Of a stretch of 64,000 nt of DNA, positions 8,769 through 18,102 are shown piece after piece (position 1 is the first letter of the stretch; every line of letters starts with the position of its first letter). The stretch comes from Sphingomonas psychrotolerans (GTDB taxonomy: Bacteria > Pseudomonadota > Alphaproteobacteria > Sphingomonadales > Sphingomonadaceae): positions 3,479,501 to 3,543,500 of the forward strand of contig NZ_CP024923.1 of NCBI RefSeq assembly GCF_002796605.1. Direction: 5' to 3'. The notes beneath the pieces were generated by a model, which saw nothing but the letters and a program-made list of their open reading frames with translations, was not told the DNA's origin and did no database searches. The translations under genes and the position numbers were made by a program.

Positions 8769-9904
8769 TAAGCCATCAGCTCGACCGTGTGATCGCGGTC
8801 GTTGCGCACCTTGCCTGCGGCCACGCGCGCAGCGGCGCGCAGGATCGCGGGTTCGCGCGCGAACATCCGGCGGATCGCATCGGCGGCCGACAGTGCGTCG
8901 CGTGCGGCATAGGTCTCGGCGAACAGGGGATCGGCCAGTTCGGCGAACCCACCTTCGTCGGGGCCGATCAGCGGCAGGCCCGAAGCCAGCGCCTCGGATG
9001 CGACCAGCCCGAACGGCTCGGCATCGGAGCCGTGCACCAGCGCGTCGCAGCTCGCCATGATCCGCGACAGCCGGACGCGGTCATATACCGGGCGGAAGAT
9101 CCGGATGTGCGGGCTTCCGGCAATCCGGGTCTCGAGATGGCGGCGCTCCGGGCCGTCGCCGATCAGGATCAGCCCCACCGGCAAATCGGTCGCCGCCGCC
9201 TCGACGGCATCGATCACCAGCGGCCAGCGCTTTTCCTTGTGATGCCGACCGAGCCCGAGCAGCAAATGCCCCTCGGGCGGCAGCCCGCATTGCTCGAGCA
9301 GCGCCACGCGCAGCTTCTCGTCGCGCAGATCGGGCGAGAACCAGCTGCGCTCGATCCCCAGCGGCATCGATGCGTCGACCGTCATGCCGCGGCGGCGGAA
9401 GCGCTTGGCGAGCGCCGGCCCGTTGGTGACGAACGCGTCATAGTGGCTGAGGAAGCGGTTCATGTAGCGCGTGTACCAGGCGAAGGCGCGCTCGACCTGA
9501 ATCGGCGTGGCGATGTTGTCGAGCCAGCGCTGCGGATAGGCGCCCATCTGATCGCCATGCGCGAAAAAGACCTTTAGCGCGTCGCCCTGCCAGTTCGCGA
9601 CTGTCCAGGCGGGGAGCCAGGGCGAGCTGCATTCGACGATGTCGGGCTGGAGCCGGTCGAGCAATTCCCAGACCGGCTCGTCCTTGACGAAGATGCAGTA
9701 ATTGCGGTCGAGCACCAGCGCCGGCGACTTGACCCAGAGGATGCGGCCGCCGCCGGGGCGATCTTCGACTCCGTCTTCGAGCGCCGGGGCGATGACGGTC
9801 AGCTCATGCCCCATATCGGCCATGATGCCGATCTTGCGGTCGATATAGGTGCGCACCCCGCCGCCGGTGGGGGAGTAGAATTCGTTGACGTCGACGATGC
9901 GCAT
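8705..9904 (-). CDS. glycosyltransferase family 4-type
   Basis: Predicted 399 aa cytoplasmic GT-B fold enzyme. The N-terminal half shows DVNEFYSPTGGGVRTYI, a glycine-rich loop typical of GT4 enzymes. The C-terminal half has LLGLGRHHKEKRW and the nucleotide-sugar segment SDAEPFGLVASEALASGLPL, which contains the E-x7-E-like donor motif. It transfers a sugar from a nucleotide-activated donor. The ATG at 9904 is chosen because a perfect AGGAGG lies seven bases upstream. It is the last gene of a three-gene operon with a DUF2141 protein and a membrane protein, opposite two other glycosyltransferase genes, so a surface-glycan role is likely. Confidence 0.88.
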   Translation of the reverse strand: MRIVDVNEFYSPTGGGVRTYIDRKIGIMADMGHELTVIAPALEDGVEDRPGGGRILWVKSPALVLDRNYCIFVKDEPVWELLDRLQPDIVECSSPWLPAWTVANWQGDALKVFFAHGDQMGAYPQRWLDNIATPIQVERAFAWYTRYMNRFLSHYDAFVTNGPALAKRFRRRGMTVDASMPLGIERSWFSPDLRDEKLRVALLEQCGLPPEGHLLLGLGRHHKEKRWPLVIDAVEAAATDLPVGLILIGDGPERRHLETRIAGSPHIRIFRPVYDRVRLSRIMASCDALVHGSDAEPFGLVASEALASGLPLIGPDEGGFAELADPLFAETYAARDALSAADAIRRMFAREPAILRAAARVAAGKVRNDRDHTVELMAYYEGLLAARRGATPAVLPGAA

Positions 9905-9915
9905 TCGCGGCCTCC

Positions 9916-10428
9916 TCAATCGAGCGGGCCGAAGCCGCCGAGCCCCTTGAGATATTGCGCGCGCACCGTGATCTGGCCGCCATTCGCGGGGACATTAACC
10001 AGCGCCTGACGGACCTTGGGGCGGCTCCGCCCGAGCCGCTGATTGCTGGGGAAGCCGGCGCCGTCCTGCCAGAAATTGAACTTGTTCTTGCCGTCGCGAT
10101 CGTGGGTGAACAGCAAGGCCCATTGCCCGGCCCCCGGCGCGCGGATGCACAGGGTAACCGCGCCCGAAGCCGGCGTGGCCGCCCAGATGCGGCGCATCTG
10201 CTTGCCCTCGGCCTTGATCGTGCGGTCGTCCTTGAGGAAATCGGCCTCGTTGCCGGGATAGAGTTCGAGCTTGAGCCGGCCACCGCGATCCTTGAGGCCG
10301 GTGACGTTGACGTAGAGCTTGGGCCCCACGCCGCGCGCGCACGAACCGTCGAGCGGGTCCTGCGCCCGCGCCGCGCCGGGCAGCGCCAGCGCGACAAGCG
10401 CGAGCGAGAGAAGAGCGGGGCGAATCAT
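9916..10428 (-). CDS. DUF2141 domain exported protein
   Basis: Predicted 170 aa. A signal peptide (PALLSLALVALALPGAARAQ) is followed by a compact beta-rich domain with VNVTGLKDRGGRLKLELYP and a C-terminal QWALLFTHDRDGKNKFNF, the pattern of the DUF2141 family. That family has no established activity and is found near outer-envelope and glycan genes in alphaproteobacteria. The start overlaps the stop of the upstream membrane-protein gene by four bases (ATGA), and the stop is followed at once by the Shine-Dalgarno of the downstream glycosyltransferase. Periplasmic location is inferred from the signal sequence. Confidence 0.85.
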   Translation of the reverse strand: MIRPALLSLALVALALPGAARAQDPLDGSCARGVGPKLYVNVTGLKDRGGRLKLELYPGNEADFLKDDRTIKAEGKQMRRIWAATPASGAVTLCIRAPGAGQWALLFTHDRDGKNKFNFWQDGAGFPSNQRLGRSRPKVRQALVNVPANGGQITVRAQYLKGLGGFGPLD

Positions 10429-11378
10429 TGCTTGTTCCTCGTGATCAGGGCGTGCGCGCTGAAGCCCGCGATCAGCGCGACATGGGCGAGCAGCGTCAGC
10501 GCAGCGATCAGCGCCATCAGCTCCGAAAGGGCATCGCCTTGCCCGATCACCACGCCGGCGATCGTCGCGAAGGCGACTTCCTTGTTTGGGACCAAAGGCA
10601 GGCGCCAGACGAGCAGGCGTCCGGCGGCCATCAGCAGCCAGAAGCCGACCGAAACTTCGGGCAGCGCGAAATGCCATGCCAGCGCGATGAGGAACGAGCC
10701 GGTCAGAATGCGCGCGCAATGTACGCCGAAGATCCACCACAAGGTGCCGCGCGGCAGCGAGAAGACGCGCCGCGAGAAGATCATGAAGGGCAGCGACGTG
10801 GCGACGATGATCGCGATCGAGCCCCATACCCAATTCTGCTGGACATGGGTGAGCAGCCCCATCCCGAACGGCGCGGCGAGCACGATCATCGCCAGCGTGA
10901 CCATGTTGCCCGCGATCGCCGAAAGGATCGTCACGTCCTTGACCGCGCCGAACGGCGCCGCGACCATCTGGGTACGCTGGCGCGCCCAGGCGTAGAAATA
11001 GGCCTCACCCGAATAGCCGATCAGCACTTCGTTCGAGATGCGCTTCTTGTGGAGCGCGGCCATGCCGGCGAGCGGGATGTTCCACAGCCGCTTGAAGATC
11101 ACGTAATCGAAGGTCGGCGGGCCGAAATAATATAGCGCAAAAGCGAGATAGAAGAGCGGATTGGTCGGCAGCCGCCGCGACAGGCCGGCAAGCCCCGAAT
11201 CGAACAATTCGTGCGCCAGCGCGCCGATCATCAGCAGCGTCAGCGCGCCGCCCAGCAGCATCGGCCAGCGGCGTCTGATCTTTTCGACGGGTTCGAGCCC
11301 CGCCAGGTCCGGCGTGCCCGCCAAGGGGGCTTCGACAGCGCTGGTGTTCACCGAAGCCTCCACTGCTGGTTCATTCAC
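10425..11378 (-). CDS. polytopic inner-membrane protein (flippase-like?)
   Basis: Predicted 317 aa with roughly seven to eight hydrophobic segments after a charged N-terminal tail of about 35 residues. I do not firmly recognise it. The spacing of helices and the SGEAYFYAWARQR loop recall the membrane domain of lysylphosphatidylglycerol synthase-like flippases, but this is weak. The start is taken as GTG at 11378, preceded by GGAAA. The frame is open 59 codons further upstream, but that would run into the leader of the divergent gene and encode unlikely residues. It is first in an operon with a DUF2141 protein and a glycosyltransferase, so glycan or lipid-linked sugar export is a reasonable guess. 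Confidence 0.7.
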   Translation of the reverse strand: MNEPAVEASVNTSAVEAPLAGTPDLAGLEPVEKIRRRWPMLLGGALTLLMIGALAHELFDSGLAGLSRRLPTNPLFYLAFALYYFGPPTFDYVIFKRLWNIPLAGMAALHKKRISNEVLIGYSGEAYFYAWARQRTQMVAAPFGAVKDVTILSAIAGNMVTLAMIVLAAPFGMGLLTHVQQNWVWGSIAIIVATSLPFMIFSRRVFSLPRGTLWWIFGVHCARILTGSFLIALAWHFALPEVSVGFWLLMAAGRLLVWRLPLVPNKEVAFATIAGVVIGQGDALSELMALIAALTLLAHVALIAGFSAHALITRNKQ

Positions 11379-11541
11379 TGGGTTGTTTCCGCTGCAGACA
11401 CGTAAAAACAAATTCGCTTTGTTTCCGCGTCTTGCATCGCTTCCCCAAAATGCGTGCCCGTGCGGAGATGGCGGATTGACAGCAGAATGCGGTTTATTGC
11501 CGGGGCGATTTGGGCCTAAGGATGGCAAACCGCAAGGGCAG

Positions 11542-12627
11542 ATGTTGCACCGCACCTATTCCGAAACCGCACAACACGTCCTCAGTTACGCCCAGACCAT
11601 GCGTGGCGGCGGGGTCGAGCGGGCGCTGCTGCGCATGGTCGAAGGCTGGCTGCGCGCCGGCCGGCGGGTGACCTTGGTGCTGGGCAGCGACGAGGGGCCA
11701 TTGGCCGCAGAGATCCCGCCAGGCGTGGATCTGATCCATCTCGGCGACGCGCGCTATTCGGCGCTGTTCGCGCTTGCGCGGCATGTCCGGAATGTGGCGC
11801 CGGATCTGATCTTTTGCCCGGGCAATCATTATAGCGGTGTCGCGGCGCTGACCCGGCTGCGCCTCGGTCGCGCCTCGCCGCCGATCGTCGCCAAGGTATC
11901 GAATGCGCTGGTTCGCCCCGAGCAGACTGGCCGCGAAGCCTGGGCCTATCGCCGCTGGCTGCGGCTCCACCCGCGCTTCATCGATCATGTCGTCGCGATG
12001 ACGCCGGCGATGGCGGCGGAGGCGGTCGCGGAGATGCATATCGCCCCCGAGCGCGTGAGCGTGATCGCCAACCCGCCGGCCTTGCCGCGCCCCGATGCCG
12101 CGCCGGTGCAGTTGCCGGAGGGGCGCTATATCGTCGGCGTCGGGCGGCTCGAGCCGCAGAAACGCTGGGACCGGCTGATCGACGCGCTGGCGCGAACCGA
12201 TGACCAACATGTGCAGCTGCTGATCCTTGGTGAAGGCAGCATGCGCGTGCAGCTGGAGGCGCAGGTGGCAGCGCTGGGGCTGGCCGCGCGTGTGCGGATG
12301 CCGGGCCATGCGGGGGATCCGCTGCCGGCGCTGGCCGGGGCCGCGGTCGCGGTGCTGACGTCGGACTATGAAGGCGTGCCCGGCGTGCTGCGCGAGGCGC
12401 TGTCGGTGGGGACGCCGGTGGTGTCGACCGAATCGAGCGTCGCGGTGCGCGAGATCGTCGGTGCGCCGGAATTGGGGACGGTGATCGCGCGGGAGGATGC
12501 TGCGAGTCTGGTAGCCGCGCTAAATTTCTGGCTGGCGCCGGGACGCCCGCGGCCGGCACCGGTCGCGGCGGGCGGCGATCCGATCGCGGAATATCTCGCG
12601 CTGTTCGACCGGCTGGTCGCGAAATAG
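11542..12627 (+). CDS. glycosyltransferase family 4-type
   Basis: Predicted 361 aa GT-B glycosyltransferase. It shows MRGGGVERALLRMVEGWL near the N-terminus (acceptor domain), GVGRLEPQKRWDRLIDAL at the start of the donor domain, and SDYEGVPGVLREALSVGTP, the classical C-terminal EGxPxVLxEALSxG donor motif. The ATG at 11542 is preceded by AAGGGC. It diverges from the membrane-protein operon across about 160 bases, a likely shared control region. The substrate is unknown; the neighbourhood suggests exopolysaccharide or surface-glycan assembly. Confidence 0.88.
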   Translation: MLHRTYSETAQHVLSYAQTMRGGGVERALLRMVEGWLRAGRRVTLVLGSDEGPLAAEIPPGVDLIHLGDARYSALFALARHVRNVAPDLIFCPGNHYSGVAALTRLRLGRASPPIVAKVSNALVRPEQTGREAWAYRRWLRLHPRFIDHVVAMTPAMAAEAVAEMHIAPERVSVIANPPALPRPDAAPVQLPEGRYIVGVGRLEPQKRWDRLIDALARTDDQHVQLLILGEGSMRVQLEAQVAALGLAARVRMPGHAGDPLPALAGAAVAVLTSDYEGVPGVLREALSVGTPVVSTESSVAVREIVGAPELGTVIAREDAASLVAALNFWLAPGRPRPAPVAAGGDPIAEYLALFDRLVAK

Positions 12628-12671
12628 CGCCAGGGCTCCTGCTTTTGCCGCAGGACTGTTCTTCTGAAAGG

Positions 12672-14732
12672 TTAGCGTAGCCGGTAGCGCAGCCCCAGCC
12701 ACAATGTCCGCGGGGTTGCCCGTTCGATCACCCCCGGGCCGCTGATCCCCGCTTCGACCCGTGCATCCGCGAGGTTCTCCGCGCGCGCCTCGACGGTCAG
12801 GTTATTCGTCAATGGCACCGCCGCGACCGCGTCGAAGGTAAGCGCGTCGGCGAGTTCGCGGCTGTTCTGGTCGTCTTCATATTGCGGCGAGGCATAGCGC
12901 GCGGTGAGCGATGCCCCCAGATCGTCGCGATGCCATGCCAGTGTCGTCGAGGCTTGGTGCGCCGCGGTCTGCGCGGGGCGGAGACCATCGAGCGCCGCGG
13001 CCGCGCCTGAGGCACGCACGCGCGAATCGGCAAAGGCGTAGGAAGCCGACAAGCGGATCGCGCCGGTGTCGAATCTGCCGTCCAGCTCGATCCCGCGGGC
13101 TTCGACGGCGTCGAGATTCTGGCGCTGGCGATAAACCCCTGCCGCCGAGACGAAGCCGACGCCGGGGAAAATGCCCGGGCCGCTGGCCATCGTCACATTG
13201 GCGATCGCGCCATCGAGACGGTTCCAATAGCCGGTGGCGCGCAGCGTCAGCGCAGCCAGCGGGCGCCAGTCGAGGCCGAGTTCGGCGCCGGTCAGCCGTT
13301 CGGGATCGAGTGCGGTGTTGGCTGCGGTCGCGTCGGCGCCGACGCGGAAGGGACGATAGAGTTCGTTGAGGGTCGGCAGGCGCCAGCCGCGATAGGCGGC
13401 GGCGCGAAAGGTGACCGGGCCGGCTGCGAACGCCGCGCCGACGCGGCCGGTCGCCTCGGTGCCGCTGCGGTCGGCGAAGGCGAGATTGGTGAGCGCGGCG
13501 CCTCCGGCGAGCGGGCGTTCGACCAGTGAACCATTGGTGATCGTCCAGTGGTCGAGCCGCCCGCCGGCATTGAGCGTCAGCCCGCCGGCTTCGTAGCTCG
13601 CGTCGATGAACCCGCCGAGGATATTGCTCTCGCCGCCGGCGACACGACGGCGCGTCGGGGTGCCCGCCACGAAGGTGTAGCGCTCCTGGGTGCGCCCGGA
13701 GACGCGGCGAACATCGCCGCCCAGCCGAAGCGTGATGCCTCCGCCGATCGGAGGCGCCAGCTCGATACGGCCGCCCATGCCGGTGGCCGGGACATTATAC
13801 TGGTCGAGCGTCGGAGATGCGGCGGCACGGGCATCGTCGACACTGGCGAAGCCGCTCGCGAACTGGCGCGCTTGCAGCCAGGCCAGCGCCGACCAGCCCC
13901 AGCCGCCGCGCTTGACCAGCCGGATGCTTGCGTCGGCGCCGTCGCTGGCGACGCGGGTGAAGTCGATGCCGCGGTCGCGCCGGTCGGTGTAGCCCGAGAC
14001 ATTGGCCTGGAGCTCGGCGCCGGCACCGATATCGACGACGCTACGCAGTGCGAGGCTGGCTTGCTCGTAGGGCGCGGCGCGGTCGGCGGGGCCGCGGTCC
14101 TCCGCGACCACGGGCACGAAGCCGTCGCCACGGGCATATTGGCCGGCGAGCGTGACGAAGCCGCCGCCGAGCTCTGCCGAGGCGACCGCGCTGGCGTCCA
14201 TGCTGTCGCGGCTGCCATAAGCGGCGCGCAGCTGGAGCGGGCCGAAATCGCGGGGCGATCCGCTGGTCAGGTCGATGGTGCCGGCAAGCGCGCCCGGCCC
14301 CGCATAGCCACTGCCGCCGCCGCGAATGACGCGGATCGCGGCAAGGCGGTCGGGCATATAAGCGGGGAAGGCGACCCAGCCGCCGAACGGATCGGTCTGC
14401 GGCACGCCGTCGAGCACCACCAAAGCGCGGCTCGACGCATTGCCGCCGAGCCCGCGCAGCGTCACGCCCTGGCTGGTCGGGTGTGCCGAGCGCGAGTCCG
14501 AGCGGCGGAACTGGGCGATGCCCGCTGCGTCGCGCAGCGCGTCCTCGATCCGGTTGCTCGCCGTGCCGGTGAGGCGCTCGCGATCGATCGTGACGACGTC
14601 ATAGGCCGCCTCGCCCGGCGGTGCATCGAGCCCGCGGCCGGTGACGACGATGTCGTTCGGGTCGGTCTGGGCGAGGGCGGGAAGCGGAAGGAGCGCGGCG
14701 CCGGCTGCGAGTAACCAGCCCTGGCTATGCAT
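12672..14732 (-). CDS. TonB-dependent outer-membrane receptor (BtuB/siderophore-like)
   Basis: Predicted 686 aa. A signal peptide (ends LPALAQ) precedes a TonB-box-like DIVVTG. The plug domain at about 45-165 contains RIEDALRDAAGI, GVTLRGLGGNASSRALVVLDG and VIRGGGSGYAGPGALAGTIDL. The remainder is an aromatic-rich beta barrel ending in LWLGLRYRLR. The last residue is Arg rather than the usual aromatic, which is slightly unusual. It imports a ligand across the outer membrane using TonB energy; vitamin or metal-chelate uptake is possible but not shown. The start overlaps the end of the maiA gene by eight bases, so it is translated from the same transcript. Confidence 0.92.
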   Translation of the reverse strand: MHSQGWLLAAGAALLPLPALAQTDPNDIVVTGRGLDAPPGEAAYDVVTIDRERLTGTASNRIEDALRDAAGIAQFRRSDSRSAHPTSQGVTLRGLGGNASSRALVVLDGVPQTDPFGGWVAFPAYMPDRLAAIRVIRGGGSGYAGPGALAGTIDLTSGSPRDFGPLQLRAAYGSRDSMDASAVASAELGGGFVTLAGQYARGDGFVPVVAEDRGPADRAAPYEQASLALRSVVDIGAGAELQANVSGYTDRRDRGIDFTRVASDGADASIRLVKRGGWGWSALAWLQARQFASGFASVDDARAAASPTLDQYNVPATGMGGRIELAPPIGGGITLRLGGDVRRVSGRTQERYTFVAGTPTRRRVAGGESNILGGFIDASYEAGGLTLNAGGRLDHWTITNGSLVERPLAGGAALTNLAFADRSGTEATGRVGAAFAAGPVTFRAAAYRGWRLPTLNELYRPFRVGADATAANTALDPERLTGAELGLDWRPLAALTLRATGYWNRLDGAIANVTMASGPGIFPGVGFVSAAGVYRQRQNLDAVEARGIELDGRFDTGAIRLSASYAFADSRVRASGAAAALDGLRPAQTAAHQASTTLAWHRDDLGASLTARYASPQYEDDQNSRELADALTFDAVAAVPLTNNLTVEARAENLADARVEAGISGPGVIERATPRTLWLGLRYRLR

Positions 14733-15348
14733 GCGGACCCACCCGGTCCGGGTGCGCGGCGGCGAAGGCAGGAATTTCCTGCGCGGCGGCGTCGGCGCGA
14801 ACCAGCTTCGGAAACGCCTCGAGCGGCGTGGCGAAGCGGCGCGCGTTGAACATCTGGGGGACGAGGAAGATGTCGGCTACATCGGGCGTTGTCCCGCCGA
14901 GGAACGGCCCGTCGCCAGCCATTGCCTCTAGCGCAGCGAAGCCCTCCGCGATCCAGTGGCGCGTCCATTCGTCGCGTGCATCGTCGTCGACACCCATAAC
15001 CTTGAGCCGGCGCATCACGCGGAGATTGTTTAGCGGGTGGGTATCGGCGGCGATCACCAGCGCGCGGGCAAGCGCGGCGGCGCGCGCATCGGGATCGGCG
15101 GGGATCAACCGCGGCTCGGGGTATCTGGCATCGAGCCAGTCGATGATCGCGAGGCTCTGGGTCAGCACCTTGCCGTCGACCTCGAGCGCAGGGACGAAAC
15201 CCTGCGGATTCAGCGCGAGATGCTCGGGGCTGCGCTGCTGGTTCTCGAGCAGCATCACCTCGCGGCGTTCGTAGGTGAGGCCCTTAAGATTGAGCGCGAT
15301 GCGGACCCGAAAGGCTGCGGACGAGCGGAAATAATCGTGAAGCAGCAT
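14725..15348 (-). CDS. maiA: maleylacetoacetate isomerase (zeta-class GST)
   Basis: Predicted 207 aa with a thioredoxin-like N-terminal domain carrying SSAAFRVRIALNLKGL, close to the zeta-class SSCSxRVRIAL glutathione-site signature. NPQGFVPALEVDG and a helical C-terminal domain follow. It isomerises maleylacetoacetate to fumarylacetoacetate with glutathione in tyrosine or homogentisate breakdown. No fumarylacetoacetase or homogentisate dioxygenase gene is in the window, so the pathway link is by family only. It lies 18 bases after the AI-2E-type permease gene and overlaps the TonB receptor start. Confidence 0.85.
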   Translation of the reverse strand: MLLHDYFRSSAAFRVRIALNLKGLTYERREVMLLENQQRSPEHLALNPQGFVPALEVDGKVLTQSLAIIDWLDARYPEPRLIPADPDARAAALARALVIAADTHPLNNLRVMRRLKVMGVDDDARDEWTRHWIAEGFAALEAMAGDGPFLGGTTPDVADIFLVPQMFNARRFATPLEAFPKLVRADAAAQEIPAFAAAHPDRVGPHA

Positions 15349-15366
15349 GGCATTTCCCCGGTTGGC

Positions 15367-16536
15367 TCAGGTGGCGGCGGGCTGCCCCGGCGGTTCAGCG
15401 ATCGTCGCCGCACCGGCGACCGTATCGCGATGGCGGATGCGCCAGTGGAAGCCGCGAGGCGCGTTCTCGCCGGCCTTGGCGGCGCGCTCGGCCTCGCTCT
15501 CCAGCGCGACCTTGATCATTGCGACGATCGGATCGGCGAGCGCGAGGCCCATCACCCCGAACAAGGTGCTGGCAAGGATCTGGGCGGAGAGCGTAAGTGC
15601 CGGCGGCAAGTCGACGGTGCGCTTGGCGACCAGCGGGATCAGGACATAGCCGTCGAAGGTCTGCACGCCGAAATAGATCGCAATCGCCCACAGGCCTTGA
15701 TCCTGGCCGGCGCTGAAGCCGACCGAGACCATCAGCACGCCACTGACGAACGCGCCGATATTGGGAATGAAGGCGAGGATGCCGGTGATGATGCCGAGCA
15801 GCAAGGCCATCGGCACTCCGGCGAACCAGAGCAGGATGAAGGTCAGCATGCCCTCGAACAGCATGCCGAGCAGCCGGCCGGCGAGCAGCACGCGAAGCAT
15901 CCGCGCCATGCGGGCGATCGTCACCGAGAAATCGTCGCGCGCGCCGATCGGCACCATCCATTGCAGCCCGCGTTCGTAAATCCGCGGGTCCATTGCAACG
16001 AACAACCCGATTGACATCACCATGAGCAGACTCGCGCCGGCGCCGAGCACCGACCCTACGGCCGAAGTGAGCCGGCCAATCGAACCGAGCGCCTGCTGCG
16101 CCATGCCGGTCAGATCGGCGCGCCCCGGCATCAAGCCGAGGCTCGAGATCCATTCGACGACGCGGTTGCCCTGGACTTCGAGTGTTGTCCGCAACTGTTC
16201 GGCCTGGAGTGCGATCTGGACGCCGGTCAGATAGAAGACGCCGCCGATGAACGCGATGACGAACAATACGACGAGCAGCAGCCGTAATCCGCGCGGAATC
16301 GGTAAAACGCGGCCGAGCAGTCGTACCCCGCCGTCAAGCATCGAGGCGAAGACCAGCCCACCGAAGATGATCAGCAAAGGCTGGATCAGCAGCACCACCA
16401 AAGCGGTGCCGATCGCCAGCCCGAACCATACCGAGGCGCGCTTCAGCTCGGCGCGCACGATCGGATCGCGCAGCTCGTTGGGGCCGGGCTGGTGGACCAC
16501 CTGGACGCCTTCGCTCTCCGGTGAGTCGGCAGTCAT
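15367..16536 (-). CDS. AI-2E family transporter-like permease
   Basis: Predicted 389 aa membrane protein. Hydrophobic segments lie near residues 30-65 and 70-95, followed by a central soluble region and four C-terminal segments containing PNIGAFVSGVLMVSVGF and LTLSAQILASTLFGVMGLALADPIVAM. This is the pattern of the PerM/AI-2E exporter family (PF01594). Members have been linked to small-molecule or ion efflux, but most are uncharacterised. The ATG at 16536 overlaps the stop of lepB (ATGA), so it is the downstream member of the pyrE-pdxJ-acpS-lepB chain. In many alphaproteobacteria this position is held by rnc and era. Confidence 0.88.
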   Translation of the reverse strand: MTADSPESEGVQVVHQPGPNELRDPIVRAELKRASVWFGLAIGTALVVLLIQPLLIIFGGLVFASMLDGGVRLLGRVLPIPRGLRLLLVVLFVIAFIGGVFYLTGVQIALQAEQLRTTLEVQGNRVVEWISSLGLMPGRADLTGMAQQALGSIGRLTSAVGSVLGAGASLLMVMSIGLFVAMDPRIYERGLQWMVPIGARDDFSVTIARMARMLRVLLAGRLLGMLFEGMLTFILLWFAGVPMALLLGIITGILAFIPNIGAFVSGVLMVSVGFSAGQDQGLWAIAIYFGVQTFDGYVLIPLVAKRTVDLPPALTLSAQILASTLFGVMGLALADPIVAMIKVALESEAERAAKAGENAPRGFHWRIRHRDTVAGAATIAEPPGQPAAT

Positions 16537-17411
16537 CGGGTCTCCTGCGTCGGGTGGAGTGAAGTTCCGGCGCGGCCGCGGCGGAACGAGGCGGGCCAGC
16601 TGAGCGGGTTCCAGCTCGCGCTGCCGTCGAGCGAGAAGGTGAGGAATTCGGCGCGGCCGCCGATATTCTCCCACGGCACCGGGCCGCCTAGACCGTTCTG
16701 GGCGACCGTGAAGCGGCTGTCGGCGCTGTTGTCGCGATTGTCACCCATCAGGAACACGCGACCCTGCGGCACGAGGGTCTCCGGGTAGTTGTCGCCCGGG
16801 CTCCAGCCGAGGTCGACGGTGTCGTAGGAGCGGCCCTCGGGCAGAGTCTCACGGAAGATCGGCAGGCGACACACCGCCTTGCCATCCGAAAGCCGGACGA
16901 GGCTGTCGCGATAATGGTCGGGATCGCAGCGGGTGTTGGCGTCGACGGAAATGTCGCGCGTTCCTGCGGCGCGGCGCGGGATCGCCTTTCCGTTCAGATA
17001 AATCACGCCCTCGCGTACGGCGATCCGGTCCCCGGGCAGCCCGATCACGCGCTTGATATAGTCGGTCTCGGTCCCCGGCGGGGTGACGATCACTACGTCG
17101 CCGCGCCTCGGCAGGCTGCCGAACACCCGGCCGGGCATGAACGGAAGCAAGTGGAAGGTCGGCGTGACGAAGCTGTAGCCATAGGGATATTTGGTGACGA
17201 CCAGCCGATCGCCGACCAGCAGCCCCGGCATCATCGATTCGGACGGGATGTAGAAGGGCTTGGCGACGAGGCTATGGAAGCCGAGCACCGCAAGGATCAG
17301 CCAGAAAATGCCGCGCAATTCGGCCCACCAATCGGTGCCCCGCCGCGTCTCGGTCTCGATCCTGGAAGTCTCTTCGTGCGTCAACGCCAACTCGTCTGCG
17401 GCCATGGCCAT
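16533..17411 (-). CDS. lepB: signal peptidase I
   Basis: Predicted 292 aa. A membrane segment at about 35-50 is followed by YIPSESMMPGL, whose S59 is the nucleophile, and by DYIKRVIGLPGD, whose K120 is the general base. LPRRGDVVIV and the C-terminal GDNRDNSADSR complete boxes B to E of the family. It cleaves signal peptides from exported proteins on the periplasmic face. The start at 17411 overlaps the acpS stop (TGATG), and a second in-frame ATG lies six bases on. The chain of overlaps with acpS and the downstream permease implies a single transcript. Confidence 0.97.
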   Translation of the reverse strand: MAMAADELALTHEETSRIETETRRGTDWWAELRGIFWLILAVLGFHSLVAKPFYIPSESMMPGLLVGDRLVVTKYPYGYSFVTPTFHLLPFMPGRVFGSLPRRGDVVIVTPPGTETDYIKRVIGLPGDRIAVREGVIYLNGKAIPRRAAGTRDISVDANTRCDPDHYRDSLVRLSDGKAVCRLPIFRETLPEGRSYDTVDLGWSPGDNYPETLVPQGRVFLMGDNRDNSADSRFTVAQNGLGGPVPWENIGGRAEFLTFSLDGSASWNPLSWPASFRRGRAGTSLHPTQETR

Positions 17412-17824
17412 CAATCGTCCTTCCCGACCGCGATCGCCTCGATCATCACCATGGCGAACGCCCAGGGATGATCGTCGGTCAGCGTGAGATGCACCTTCGC
17501 GACGTGGCCGTCGGGAGTGAGGGCGTCAAGCCTCGCTTTCGCTCCCCCGGTCAGCGCCAGCGTCGGCGCACCCGAAGGGGCGTTGACGACACCGATGTCC
17601 TTGAGGAACACTCCCTGCTTGAACCCGGTTCCGACCGCCTTCGAATAAGCTTCCTTGGCGGCGAAGCGCTTGGCGAAGGTCGCGGCGCGATTATGGGGGC
17701 GGCGATTGGCCTTTTTGATCTCGACCTCGGTGAAGGCGCGTTGCTCGAAGCGGGTGCCGAAGCGATCGAGCGAATTCTGGATCCGCTCGATGTTGCAGAG
17801 GTCGGAGCCTAGGCCGAGGATCAT
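17411..17824 (-). CDS. acpS: holo-[acyl-carrier-protein] synthase
   Basis: Predicted 137 aa. It shows [14 protein letters not shown] at the N-terminus (magnesium-binding Asp) and [14 protein letters not shown], the second conserved AcpS box. It transfers 4'-phosphopantetheine from CoA to apo-ACP, making fatty acid synthesis possible. The ATG at 17824 is preferred over upstream alternatives because it overlaps the stop of the 93-codon gene (ATGA) and the protein then begins at the family's usual start. It sits between the small membrane gene and lepB. Confidence 0.97.
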   Translation of the reverse strand: MILGLGSDLCNIERIQNSLDRFGTRFEQRAFTEVEIKKANRRPHNRAATFAKRFAAKEAYSKAVGTGFKQGVFLKDIGVVNAPSGAPTLALTGGAKARLDALTPDGHVAKVHLTLTDDHPWAFAMVMIEAIAVGKDD

Positions 17825-18102
17825 AGCAACAACCAGATTGCTAGTTGCGCGCACCATGCCAGCAAGGGCGCTCCGAGCAGAAGCAACCAGGCGACCCGGG
17901 GACGGGACGGTACGAAATAGAGACCGGCAAGCACGCAGCCTAGACCGAGCACAAGACAGGGTAGGCCCTCGTCGCGAAAGATTTCGCGCGCCCTCTGCGC
18001 GGTGTCCGGATCGATCTTCGCGAGGTATCGATGCACTGGCACAACTGCCACCAAGGTTATCAGCGAAGCCGCAATGGCGGAAGCAGTTGCCTGCAATCTC
18101 AT
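17821..18102 (-). CDS. small membrane protein of unknown function
   Basis: Predicted 93 aa, with three hydrophobic stretches at about 7-24, 47-63 and 69-92 and a charged middle ([19 protein letters not shown]). I do not recognise a family. It begins inside the pdxJ stop (ATGA) and ends inside the acpS start (ATGA), so it is translated in series with both. That position between two essential genes argues for a real gene rather than a chance frame. A role linked to the membrane side of acpS or lepB would be a guess. Confidence 0.75.
   Translation of the reverse strand: MRLQATASAIAASLITLVAVVPVHRYLAKIDPDTAQRAREIFRDEGLPCLVLGLGCVLAGLYFVPSRPRVAWLLLLGAPLLAWCAQLAIWLLL

Noticed and set aside
8336..9577. 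Plus-strand frame across the ends of two glycosyltransferase genes
   Set aside because: It crosses two well-supported genes and shows no conserved motif.
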